NCBI GenBank assembly: GCA_024509875.1 | Contig: JAMPIV010008522.1 | Coordinates: 749,001 to 813,000, forward strand | Origin: Oreohelix idahoensis | Taxonomy: Eukaryota > Mollusca > Gastropoda > Stylommatophora > Oreohelicidae | Length of the DNA: 64,000 bases | Direction: 5' to 3' | Part shown: positions 36,705 to 47,800 of the stretch, in pieces | How the letters are laid out: every line of letters begins with the position of its first letter | How positions within the stretch are numbered: position 1 is the stretch's first letter | The notes under the pieces: model-generated | What the model was told of the DNA's origin: nothing | Databases searched by the model: none | The model's input: the letters and a program-made list of their open reading frames with translations, nothing else | Made by a program: the position numbers and the translations under genes

Positions 36705-38318
36705 CTACTCGTCAAAAGTCAAGGGCCACTTAGAAAAACCTTGGTTGAAACCATAAAACAAATCTGATATAAACGTAATTGGTATCAGTCAAAACGGCAT
36801 TTATTGAATACCAAATTGACATGTCACGTAAAGAAATGGAAACACACATTCAAACGCAATGAAGCTGTGAAGTGTGTCACCCACCTTTTCAAAAGTCACA
36901 CAATAGATATTGGACAAATACACATTTCAAAATCGGGTATGACCACCGTTTGCAGCAAGGCATTCAAGACAGCGTAGACGCATCGAGTCCACAAGGGTCC
37001 GAAGAGTATCCTGAGGAACAGCTTGCCCTTCCTGAAGCAGAAATGCAGTCAGCTGTGCAACATCCATTGGCAGGGGGTGATTTGTTGACAATCTTCGACC
37101 AAGGACATCCCAGAGGTGCTCAATCGGAGAAAGGTCAGGTGAACGAGCTGGCCATGCCATCCTGATGATCCAATGTTGCTGAATAAACTCATTCACCACA
37201 CGAGCTCGATGGGGTCGAGCGTTATCATCTTAGAGGATGGCATTACCACCTATGGCCTCCAGAGCAGGCTGAACAATTGGTCTCAAGATTTCGTTCTGGT
37301 ATCTTGGGCTGGTCAAGTTGCCTTGGATGATGTAGAGTGGGGTCCTGCCGTGTCTGTAGAAGCCTCCCAAGACCATGACAGAACCCCTACCATAACGATC
37401 CACCTTTCGAATTGTGTCATCAGTAAATCGCTCTCCTGGTCGTCTCTAAACTCGAATCCTGCCATCATTGAATGACACAGTGAAGCAAGATTCATCAGTA
37501 AAGAGAAATTGACTCCATTGTTGCCTTGTCCATCGGATGTGCTCGCGACACCAAGCAACACGGGCTCTGCGATGAGCAGGAGTAAGAGGGATTCTGACTG
37601 CAGGACGTCGAGCAACCAGCCCAAATTCATGTAAACGTCTGCGAATGGTGCTTTGACTGACGTTAACGTTTACAGTTTGTCTCAGCTGACATCTTAGAGT
37701 GGAACAAGTCACTGTTCGATGGCGCAGGGCTGACAACAAGAGGTACCTGTCATCATGTCTATTGGTGCATCTAGGGCGACCTGGCCAGTGGCGATCCTCC
37801 ACACTTCCTGTGGCCTGAAATCTCTCCAAAATTCTTTGGATAGTAGAGTGTGACACTGCAAGCCGTCTAGCAACCTCACGGACAGATAAACCACTTTCAA
37901 CCCACGCTATAGCCCTCATTCTTTGTAAGGTGTCAAGACTTCTTCTCGGTGGCATGGTTTTTGCAAGTGATGAAACTACCCTAAGTATGCTGATTGTAAA
38001 ACAAATTAAGAGCGAACTCTGTTCACGAAAAGTCGCCATTGCACGTGGAATGTCAATCAGCACGATTACTTCACCTGTTTGGTTGTACGGACGTTTGAAA
38101 AAACAGATTAAAAATGTGAATTTATGGTCAGCAAACCAAATTGCACGTGATCACAATGGTTGTCGGTGAGTTGTTTTTATGCTTAACGTGCATAGAGGAC
38201 TGTTAGAGGAAGATATTGCACCCATTTTTACTAAAAACTTCCTTCATTTAATCATTCTATGGGCTTATATAAAAGTGTATTGAAAATAATAGGGTGGCCC
38301 TTGACTTTTGACGAGTAG
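36705..38318 (-). mobile_element. Tc1/mariner transposon, nearly intact (1614 bp)
   Basis: Inverted ends CTACTCGTCAAAAGTCAAGG (36705) and its complement (38318) are perfect over about 25 bp and flanked by TA. It contains a single full-length transposase frame on the - strand with two stop codons. Confidence 0.95.
36927..37955 (-). pseudogene. Tc1-type DD34E transposase with two stop codons
   Basis: From MPPRRSLDTLQ (37955) to GGHTRF (36927) the frame is continuous over 343 codons, the usual Tc1 length, without a frameshift. Helix-turn-helix domains (LSVREVARRLAVSHSTIQR and a second near NVSQSTIRRRL), the GRPR hook, LFTDESCF with the first Asp, DDNARPHRARVV with the second, and SPIEHLWD with the Glu 35 positions on are present (DD34E). 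In-frame TAG lies at about 37446 and TAA at about 37231. Both are single-codon lesions, so inactivation looks fairly recent. It would cut and paste its own element. Confidence 0.92.
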
Positions 38319-38390
38319 TATATATGCAACAAAAAAGACAGATTGTGAAGAAGTGGGAAAAGAAGGTAGAAAATCACAATATAGCAGAAT

Positions 38391-38978
38391 TTAAGCAAAA
38401 TTATTTTGGAATTGCAAGCCATGGGGAGAAAGACAATCCGTTTGAAAAATGAGACGATTCTCTAAGGAAAAGCGAGTCCGATTTAAATGCTCACGAAACC
38501 TGTCTTCCAAACGTCTGCCAGCTTCACCAATATAGGTAATACCACACCTTTTACAGATGATGGCATGAAGCAGACTTCTGGATTCGCATGTAAATGACTC
38601 ATTAATTACAAAATTACTCTTCGGAAAAAAACCAGTTTGAGTTTGGAGTACAAACGGACATGTCTTACATATTCGGCGTTGGCATGGTTTTGTACCAAAG
38701 AATGAAGGGGTAGTACTCCTCAAGGGACTATGTACAAGAATATCCCCCAAATTCTTGTCCCTACGATATGCCACCAAAGGGGAATCCCGAAACAACTCTC
38801 GGGCAACAGCATCATAATGGAGAATAGGCAGCTGACGTAACATAATTTTTTTTTCCCTAACATCGTTATAATTAGAATTGTACGAAACGGGAATCATCTT
38901 CCACTGTTGCTCTGTGAGGTGCATGGGATCACACTGCTCAGTTGGCCTCCATGTAATCAAAAATTTCATGTACTGCAA
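38391..38978 (-). pseudogene. Penelope-like element, GIY-YIG endonuclease end
   Basis: A 195-codon open frame. It contains VAYRRDKNLGDILVHS, a cysteine cluster (CQRRICKTC), SFTC and then CKRCGITYIGEAGRRLEDRF, which carries the YIG motif, and the Arg/Glu helix of the GIY-YIG nuclease, followed by REHL. This order is the C-terminal half of Penelope-like retroelements, after their RT. RT is not present upstream (38980 onward), so this is a 5'-truncated copy. The end QFQNNFA is probably drift. Confidence 0.78.
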
Positions 38979-39045
38979 CTAATATGAAGTTGTGCATGTG
39001 GCCGGCAAGCTTATCAAGTAAAATAAACTGCAACGGAAATCATAC
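38965..39045 (+). repeat. Dispersed repeat (GCGACTAATATGA family), partial
   Basis: CAACTAATATGAAGTTGTGC, GCCGGCAAGCTTATCA and AATAAACTGCAACGGAAATC align with 34380-34440. Confidence 0.5.
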
Positions 39046-39129
39046 CCTTAGACTAGTTTAGAAAACTTGGCATTTGACGAATAGCACCACTAGACCAACT
39101 GGAATTAGAGAAAATGTACCTTTATACCA

Positions 39130-39425
39130 ATCGGCATCTGATAAACGAGCATTTTTGAGGAGCATGTGTCTTCGACAAAGTTATACCAAGTTCTACTGTC
39201 ACGTGCCATCAGCTCCAGATCTTCCTATGTCGTCCTCATCATTTTCATTTCTTGCCCCAGTTCTTTTCTCCGTGTGTTTTCGGTCCACCTCTGCTTCTTT
39301 CTTCCTGGGGATTCCATAAAAAATACTGCCTTGTAATGCTTTCTACATGTTTCCTCATTGTGTGTCCTAACCATCGCCAGGGTCTTCTTCTAATATGTTG
39401 TACTAGTTATTGTTGTTGCGTAAAT
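39130..39425 (-). pseudogene. RTE-like LINE ORF2 C-terminal fragment
   Basis: On the - strand, in shifting frames, RPWRWLGHTMRK, ESITRQ, WNPQEERSRG and a GRPK-like basic stretch are followed by text matching the tails at 25700 and 33800. Stops and frameshifts are present. Confidence 0.6.
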
Positions 39426-39509
39426 TTTCTACAGGATGTGTTCCAACTGCTCACTGCCCAAACCTTTTAGTCTGATCTTACGGCATGCGTGGTAGGTTCC
39501 AGTATTACT

Positions 39510-39770
39510 ATTCTTTGCTTCCCTTTCGGGCCACGGAAACAGATGGGCGAGTTCATTCCTCCATGGTGGTCCTGGAAACAGGCTGCATCTCTGCAGTCTG
39601 GCTGAGAGAGTAGGGATCGAAGAGGGAAGGCAAACCCGGTCCCAAAAAATGCCGTGCTGAAGTCAGATGGGTCGGCCGAAATGCGCAAATATCGCAGCCT
39701 CGCTGTAAACGGACACAACGCAACCAACGTCCTTTTCAGGACGAACGAGGAAGGAGAAGAAATTCATTAA
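39510..39770 (+). mobile_element. Short retroposon with histone-type stem-loop, copy 1
   Basis: Shares with 40433-40740 and 55387-55708 the strings GGTGGTCCTGGAAACAGGCT, GCAGTCTGGCTGAGAGAG, GGGAAGGCAAACCCGGTCCC, ATGCCGTGCTGAAGTC and GACACAACGCAACCAACG. It then reaches the hairpin CGTCCTTTTCAGGACG at 39728-39743 and an AACGAGGAAG purine tail. Its 5' side is shorter than the other copies. Confidence 0.75.
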
Positions 39771-39834
39771 TCTTTAGCTTCCTATGGAGCAAAGGTCTTC
39801 AAAAATATTCATGCTATAATAGTTTTTTTTATCC

Positions 39835-40060
39835 TGAGCTATATATTCAAGGTCTTTCCATATCTCCTTTGTCGACTCTGTCTTTACTTCTCTTCTTTGT
39901 GTGGTTTTGATTTATTTTTGGCCTCCTTGTTTTTCTCATACCCTGTGTATTCCACAACAAGGGCTGCTTTGTAATGTTGTCAAGAAAGGTTTTTGTCATT
40001 GTGCGTCCTATCTAATGTTAGCGTTAATTCCTCACCCCTTCGTCCACTGGTAAGTGTCTG
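39835..40060 (-). pseudogene. RTE-like LINE ORF2 C-terminal fragment, decayed
   Basis: The - strand reads IGRTMTKT, NITKQPLLWNTQ and RKTRRPK in broken frames, the same tail as the preceding fragment. Confidence 0.5.
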
Positions 40061-40432
40061 GTTGTTTCATCCAGTTCCATTATCTTTCCATACCATTTCA
40101 ATCCTACTCTCGCAAACACCAATTTATGGCATTCCGATACAGGTCCTCGAAGCAAACATAAAAACTCTCTACAGGTTCTTACAAATTATTTGGTCAAGTC
40201 TTGGAAAGTGTGGAAATACCAGAAGATTAACAACAAACTACAATAGCGTCTTATGTACTTTTCGATCTGACATTTTGCAGACCTTCAGGAACATTCATAA
40301 ACTTCCATTTTTTGAATGCCAGTTAAATTTTAAATCTAATTTCGGGAAACTGTCAGCAGGATTTAATTCGGCACGTTTGTCAACTAAGTTATGGTGAACT
40401 CACTCGAGCCAGCGCTTTTAATTAACCAATGG

Positions 40433-40740
40433 GACCCAAAGATGCAGCAATAGAGAATGCAGTCAGCGGCCCATAGCTTGACTGCTTGCGTCAGGGTCAG
40501 CGAACCAGAGCTGACCAAGACCCTGCTCTACCTCCACGTGGTGGTCCTGGAAACAGGTTGCATCACTGCAGTCTGGCTGAGAGAGTAGGGATCGAAGAGG
40601 GAAGGCAAACCCGGTCCCCAAAAATGCCGTGCTGAAATCGGATGTGTCGGCCGAAAGGCGCAGATATCGCAGCTCCGGTGTAAAAAGACACAACGCAACC
40701 AACTTCCTTTTCAGGACGAACGAGGAAGAAGAAGAATTAA
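40433..40740 (+). mobile_element. Short retroposon with histone-type stem-loop, copy 2
   Basis: About 308 bp, starting GACCCAAAGATGCAGCAATA at the same point as copy 3. The hairpin at 40705-40720 has one mismatch (CTTCCTTTTCAGGACG). Ends with AACGAGGAAGAAGAAGAA. A common 5' start and GAA tail suggest a SINE or a size-fixed LINE derivative. Confidence 0.75.
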
Positions 40741-41227
40741 CCAATCAATATTGCAGCCCTTGCTACGGTGTTTGTCAACAAATTATTTTCTTGATTATCA
40801 ATCTATGTCAGCCAATTGAGACTCTTAACTTCGGCAAGTGAAGTAATGCAAAGTTATTTGTCATTGTCAGGCAATTTTCCTTTTTTTTTCTTTCTATTTC
40901 TTTGTGCTTACTTCAATTCCCTTATCGTCTATTTCCACTCTTTCACTATTAACGTGTGCCACCCTGTCAGAAATAGGATCATCGTTCAAAAGATTACAAA
41001 TCTCAAGAGACCAACAAGTGAAGAAGGAATGCGCAGATTTCGGCGAAAATAGACCCGTTCATACCAGACAGCCACACATGCGCATTATAGTAGAAAAGTG
41101 CTTGAAAGTGCATTCCGCACTTTACATTGGATATATGGACATAGAAGAATCCCTCTTGATCTTGAAACTCTTGTTGTGGTTTTATTTACGCCCTTCATAA
41201 TTTCGTTAACCTGACAAGAAAAAACAC

Positions 41228-41412
41228 GTGTAAAGACCAATATTATTATCATCTTGCTCTCACGTTCATGTTGGTGCGCAGATAACATCTTGTAAAAATG
41301 TCGGGTCGTTTAACTTCGAGTTTGGCTCGTAAATAAAACAAAGATGCCTAAAAATTGGTTCTCGTATTTTCAAATTCGCGTAAATGAAACACGCGTAAAC
41401 AGAGAACTACCC
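41228..41412 (-). repeat. Tigger-like terminal fragment
   Basis: The complement of GGGTAGTTCTCTGTTTACGC lies at the right end; the unit is almost identical, inverted, to 55200-55372 and related to 33060-33228. Confidence 0.65.
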
Positions 41413-41439
41413 GTGGTTTTTATTACAAGTAAAAGGAAC

Positions 41440-42325
41440 AGCCGTCATAGATTAGAAGAAGGCCTTTAACAGAGTGGATAGGAATACAATTCGGTCAGTA
41501 TTCGAATGTTACGGAATACGTGGGAGTCTTTTTGATCATATGAGAGCTTTGTACAGCTTTTTATTTAAACCATTTTGGCTAAAGTCAGTAAAAACAGCTG
41601 ATGGACTCGCAGAAGCAATTTATATAACCACATTAGCTCTTCAATAATGTGAACATCATCACTACTGTTCAACATTAACATGGACAAAATACTCTCAGAA
41701 GATAACCTAAAAGCAAACCTAGAAGATGTAGAAAACCCAGAGCATTCAGAATACCATCCACTGAATGCTTTACTTTTTTTGCAGATATCTTAAGTCTAAT
41801 GTAAGAAAATTAAATCAAATTGTAAAACTATACTTTTGCACTAAAATCAATCTGTGGAAGATACAATATGAAAATCAGCATATCAAAGACAGAAACGATG
41901 GAAATTAGCAGATCACCAGACCCACTTAACATACAACAACAACATCAAGCTTAAACAGGTTCCAAAGTTCACATACCTAGATTACTAGAAGTGTTTTTTT
42001 TTAAAGAAAATGGAAGACTTATGGTGTATATTAAAACAAGATGTCAAAAAAACCAGTGCAGTGAAGTTACCAGCTGTCACGAGTATTCAAACATCCGAAT
42101 ATCAGCATGGAAACTATATGACAGCCGATAAATGGAATATTGTTACCAACTCTTTGCTACCAGTGTCAAGCATGATCCCTAACCAAAGCATAGGAGAGGA
42201 CAATCACATGCTGAGAGATGAGATAGTTTAAGGAAAGCTTTTAATGTTACCAGGAGAGTCAGTATAAGAAATGATGACATAAGAAAAATTGTAAGAATTA
42301 CATCCTGCATCAAGTATAGGGAGAG
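41440..42325 (+). pseudogene. Decayed LINE RT fragment, left part
   Basis: Broken frames recall RT motifs: KAFNRVD-like text near 41465, ECYGIRGSLFDHM with a following MRALYS-like segment near 41505-41560, SKTETMEISR near 41885, and a VSIRNDDIRK segment near 42255-42290 typical of the region after RT in RTE-like LINEs. Many stops. The LTR element at 42326 is inserted in it; the remainder resumes at 51798. Confidence 0.6.
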
Positions 42326-43775
42326 TGTTACGTGCAGTCTTTGATATCTTACAATATTATACATTGGTATACTTGTTATGTTCGCAAATATTTTGTAAAC
42401 AAAATAGTGCTTAAGGAAAAGTCATTATTGAGTTACTTCCCTTGAAAGTTGTGCCGTCTCTTCGATCGAACTCCGCGGATGAATCCATTTTACTGCGATT
42501 TATTCGTTGTTTGGGTAGTAATAGATTGTTCTTGCTTCAGAATATCTATGGCCTGAATTTATGTGTATTGTTTGTCTGAGTAGGACGAGTTTGTCTTATA
42601 TCTGTATATCTTTACATATCTAAGTCGAACTATATGTTCTGTTGTCTCTAGAGAGGTCAAAGGCTATTCGGCGGATGTGCCGCTAGAGTGTGGTGTGATT
42701 TGGCTTCGTCCTGATGGGGACTGTGTTTTTTCCTATGTCGGCTTGTCGCCGGGAAAAAGTGATCTCAGTACTTGTGGGGAAAGTGATAGTCGTCTAGACC
42801 TATCGTGTATGCTTTACCCCAGTGTTTATTCGTATTGCCAAGGAATGGCAGAATCATATTTCTGATACCAAGGTAATCAAAGATACTCTTATGAACTCTC
42901 GTACGAAGCCACCATTTTCGATAGGTACGATTTGAATGTCTAAGAGAATATATTTGACTCGATGAAAACGACTTCGATTCCTAGCAGCACTATATCCTGT
43001 AGAATGCAGTCAATTGTTCATGATCAAATCTACAGAGCAATGAAATGTTTTATGAATGACTAACTTTAGGACAGATTCATTATCTGTATCCAAACGTGAG
43101 TGACAGCTCACGAGTGAAGCCATCTTGGAACCAAACATGTAGTGACTTTCAAGAAGAGAAAAGGGATGCCCGTATTATCGCTTGATTAGTCCAGAGATCA
43201 CTGCTACACATGAGAACCCTTTATTAGCGGTTCAATATTATTATATGAAAAATATGTGCTGAACATTATGTTGGAGAATCGTCGCTAGACGAGATTAGGT
43301 AGAAGCCATCTGAAATATTGTTTATAAGCTGACGTGCTCAGTCAGTGAAGTCAGATGATATATATGTATGGGCGATACTGAGTGCTTGGCTACTGACAGT
43401 CCATTATACTATTATGCTGCATGAGTGCCCATGTAACATTGCAAGACCATTTATCCACTGTACCATGATGTATTATGCCAACCTGTGATTTGTCACTATC
43501 TGTGCTGTCGAGTGTATACGTCCAATTAAACTGTAGAAAGGTACACAGTCGTTGGTGTCGGTGACTTCCAGCCATACATGAGTGTGAGAAAAGAACATTT
43601 GTCAACACCACGAACCCTTATTGTCATTCGCACATTATACACTCAATCCATGTCTACACACCACTGCGTAGGTCAAGTTGACATTCCATACACTACAGTG
43701 GAGCAGACAACAACATAGAGATCTTATCAACTGATGATGATGATGTCTGTCTTCCAAGAAAAAGAGACGTTATCA
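42326..43775 (+). repeat. 5' LTR (1450 bp)
   Basis: Starts TGTTACGTGCAG and ends ACGTTATCA. The observed differences from the 3' copy are G/A near 42686, A/C near 43717, G/A near 43758 and A/T near 43768. Confidence 0.95.
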
Positions 43776-44888
43776 ACTGGTGGACCAGCTTTCTGGGTTT
43801 GACCTCGCAGAAGTTAAGAAGTCAACTGATTACCGATACCAGACCGTTTCCTGTGGCTGATACGACACACTTGCAGTATTGGTTTGCTCTTTGTCAACAC
43901 TTCGTCACGTGACCTGTCAAGTGAATGCACTATATAGGTCAACGTTGTTGACATTTTTACATTAGACATTACAAAGTTTCACAGAACAGTTGGATCAATT
44001 CTTGTCAATATTAACAGGAAGACAATATTTGTGAACTAAGAAGTCCTATTTTCATCGATGGATCTTCTTGTTTTCCATATATGAACTTTAATATTTAAGG
44101 CCAGAATGTTTAATTGAATAAAGTGGCAGTTTGTTTATTTTCATAAAAATAACTTTGCCATTACTGTAAAACTGAGCCTATTTTGCAACACATACTATCA
44201 TACACATAATTTATATATATTTATGTTTACATGTTATTTGTTTGTATAGTATGTTAGTTTCTATGTCAGCGGGTTGTGTTTAAGGTTGGGCGGAGTCCTC
44301 ACAACAGAATATCCCACGTCATAGAGGGTCCGTTGTGGGCGTTTTCTATAGGTGCAATTTTCTTGATTGAAAATTTGCTTGCAACAACTGTTGCTTTTGT
44401 GTTAGCTGTGAAGTCTGTAATTATTGTTATTTTTGTAATATTTCTTTGTTCTTTAGTTTTGTTTTGAGTTGTTTGTAATTTGTTGGTCTACCCTTTTCTA
44501 TCTTTCAGTTCTATTCACAATTTATATTCATATACTGTGACGTCATTTGTGTTGTTATTCTTTGCAGATTCAGTGATTATTTTCATTGATTTCCCTATTT
44601 GATTTATTTTGATTTCTGCAAACGTTCTTGTATTGTCAGTCCTATTTGTACTTTATGTATTCTGTTGGTTGACATATGTTTTATATAGGTATATTTCATA
44701 AGACACTATTGCCTGTGCACTGCACTTGGATTATGGTATAAACCAGTACCTGATTATTATTACTGTCATACAAGACCTTATTAAGGCTTGGGACCCACAG
44801 ATATTGGGATAGTATACTGATTAATCAAGTCATTAAGAACTTGTGGTATTATTATTATTTCAGGTGATTGGTATTATTGTTAGACACC
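43776..44888 (+). other. 5' leader of the Gmr1-like element
   Basis: About 1.1 kb of non-coding leader. ACTGGTGGACCAGC directly after the LTR is where a primer binding site should be; the tRNA is not recognised. A TATA-like GCACTATATAGG (about 43928-43939) and AATAAA (about 44117) are present downstream of the LTR. A short frame at 44276-44467 is not convincing. Confidence 0.55.
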
Positions 44889-47800
44889 ATGTCTACATTA
44901 GAATACTTCATTATACAAGGGAAAGCCCTTGATAAGACTGGTCAACAATTAGAACAATGGGCAGTTGCTCAATATGACAAAGCATTAGCTGCAGAAGAGA
45001 GAAGAGCTATGGCAGAAGAGAAAAGATTAGAAAGAGAAGCTGAGGCTGCTGCTGAACAAAAGAAATTGCAGATGCAGGTAGAGCAAAGGAGATTTGAAGC
45101 TGAACAAAAAAAATTAGAAAGAGAAGCTGCAGCTGAACAAAAAAGATTAGACAGTGAAGCTGAACAAAAAAAATTAGAAAAAGAAGCTGCTGCTGAACAA
45201 AAAAGATTAGACAGTGAAGCTGAACAAAAAAGATTAGACAGGGAAGCTGAACAAAAAAGATTAGACAGTGAAGCTGAACAAAAAAGATTAGACAGGGAAG
45301 CTGAACAAAAAAGATTAGACAGTGAAGCTGAACAAAAAAGATTAGACAGAGAGGCTGAAGAAAAAAAAGCAATAAGAGAACATGAATTTGAGTTGGAGAA
45401 ATTGAGATTGACAAGTATGAGTAATGTTAATCAGGCATCTAGTGGTAATGGTAAACCTTCTACTTACAAGGTTAAGGTTCCACCGTTCAATCAGTCCAGT
45501 GACGATATTACATTCTGGCTGGATAGATTTGAACGTTCTTGTCGTACACATAATGTGGATAAATCACAATACGCTAATCAATTAGCAGAAAACTTGAAAG
45601 GTGAATCTTTGACTAGATTATGCCTTGTAGGAGAAGCAGATAAGGATAATTATGATGTCATTAGGGCGGCTTTGATAAAAAAATATCAGCTAAGTGAGGA
45701 AGGCTATCGCCTTTTATTTAAGACGATGGTACCTGAGACAGGTGTAGAATTCTCAGAATTCACTGCAAAGGCACGTCTCACAGCTGATCGTTGGATTGAG
45801 CTTTCCAAAACAGAAAAAACGTATGAAGGACTTATGGATTTGTTGCTCAGAGATAAGATTATGTCATGTGTGAACAAACCTTTCCTTGAATTTATACATG
45901 AGCGTAAACCTAAATCTCTAAAAGAAATGGAAGAATATTGTTCCCAATATGTCACTGCACACCCCGACGTGACTTTTGGCAACACTAAGATTAAGGAGAG
46001 TATGCCAGTTGCTTCAGCAACACCATACAATCCCAATTATTCACACAGATTTCAGGGACCTCAAAACAGATTTGATAAAAAAGGTAACCATAATAGTTAT
46101 CAAAACCAAGGTAACCAATCATTTCAGGGTTCTTCTTCAAAGAACTGGAGACGAGCTGATAGCTCTCGACACAGGGGTGGTCATAATTATAGGAATTTCC
46201 GTAGAGGAAGTAATTATAGAAACTATCAGGGTTATCCGTCTTGGAGTCAACAAGATCATAATTACAGAGATACTCATTATAATGAATATGATAATGGTAA
46301 CCAAGTGAACTATGACTCAAACCCAAATAGGGGTTACAATAGAGGTAACAATAACTACAGAGGTGATAATAACCGAGGTAGATCTCAAAACAAAAGACAT
46401 AAACCACATTTTCAGGCAAACTCTGCACAACAAGAGTCCCATGAAGCCTATAAGCAGAGTAAAGATAATAATGATGCTAGTAATATGGCATGCGCCGCTT
46501 TTGATTTTGGGAGAGCATCTCAGTGCCCCCAATGCAAAACGTTATTTGAGCCAACCACAGTGTCTACTTTAAGCTGTGGCCATCCTCTTCCTGCTCTTCC
46601 GGCATCAGTCGCGCATGATGGAAGAGGTTCTCTTGTCTTACATAAGGGTTTAGTGAATAACAATCCAGTCTCTGTGCTATTTGATTCTGGATGCACCACA
46701 ATTGGTGTTAGGCAGTCACTCGTAGATCCTTCCCGTGCCACTGGACAAGTAGTCAAATGTGTAACATTTGGCGGCACATTAGAGAAATACTCTACTGCTA
46801 TCATTAGGATTGCTACTCCTTTCTTTACAGGAGATGTACACGCATGTCTTCTCCCGAATCCGATCGCTGACCTCATCATCGGTCGCATTCATGGAGTCAG
46901 AGAATGCACTCCGCAACAAATTTCCACGTGGGAAAGGCAAAACATGCAGATTGCTAACGCTGTAGTCACTAGAGCTCAGGCTCTTAATATGCCTCAAACT
47001 TCATCTACTGAAGATAATGAAGTGCATAACCAAGATAATCCCTTGGTAATTTCTCGTGACTCGTTTATAAAACAGCAAGAAGATGATCCCACTCTGAAGA
47101 AATTCTTCATTCTTGCAACTAAAGGTGATCCGAATAAAGACACAAGTCGTAAATCGTGGATTACAAAGAAGAATGGCGTACTTGTACGTATGGTTCAAGA
47201 CTCCATTACGTCAAGTCATTCTCAAATCCTGGTTCCCAAGAATTTGAGAGTTAAAATTTTGCAGCACGCTCACGACTCTCAGTGTGCTGGACACATGGGT
47301 TTTTCCCGTACTAAGTCAAGAGTCCTTGCGGCTTTCTTTTGGCCATTGGTAAACAAGGACATACAGATTTATTGTCGATCTTGTAAAGTATGTCAGGAAG
47401 TTAAATCCAAAGGTCCACGGCATGCTGCACCCATTCAGGCGGCGGACATTCCTATTCGGCCGTTCCAAAAAATGGCCATAGACATTATTGGTCCATTTAA
47501 GATCAAGTCTGCCAGAGGACATCAGTTTATCTTGACGTGTGTTGATATGTGCACACGTTGGCCAGAGGCTATTCCTCTGAAGAGCATTACTACTGCTGAT
47601 ATTGCAGATGCTCTGTGGCTTATATTTTCTCGCCTGGGGTTCCCCGGAGAGATATTGTCAGACCATGGCACCCAACTAATATCAGATACCATGTCTCAAG
47701 TAATGTCTACTCTGCAGATAGATAGATCTTTAAGTAGTATCTACCATCCAATGTCTAATGGTATGGTCGAACGCCTTAATAGAACACTTAAAAACTTACT

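Noticed and set aside
42677..42865. 62-codon frame repeated at 50699-50887
   Set aside because: Lies within both LTRs of the Gmr1-like element; no motif.
45007..45414. Hydrophobic - strand frame resembling a membrane protein
   Set aside because: Mirror of the Gag coiled-coil repeat; the + strand frame is a clear Gag-Pol.
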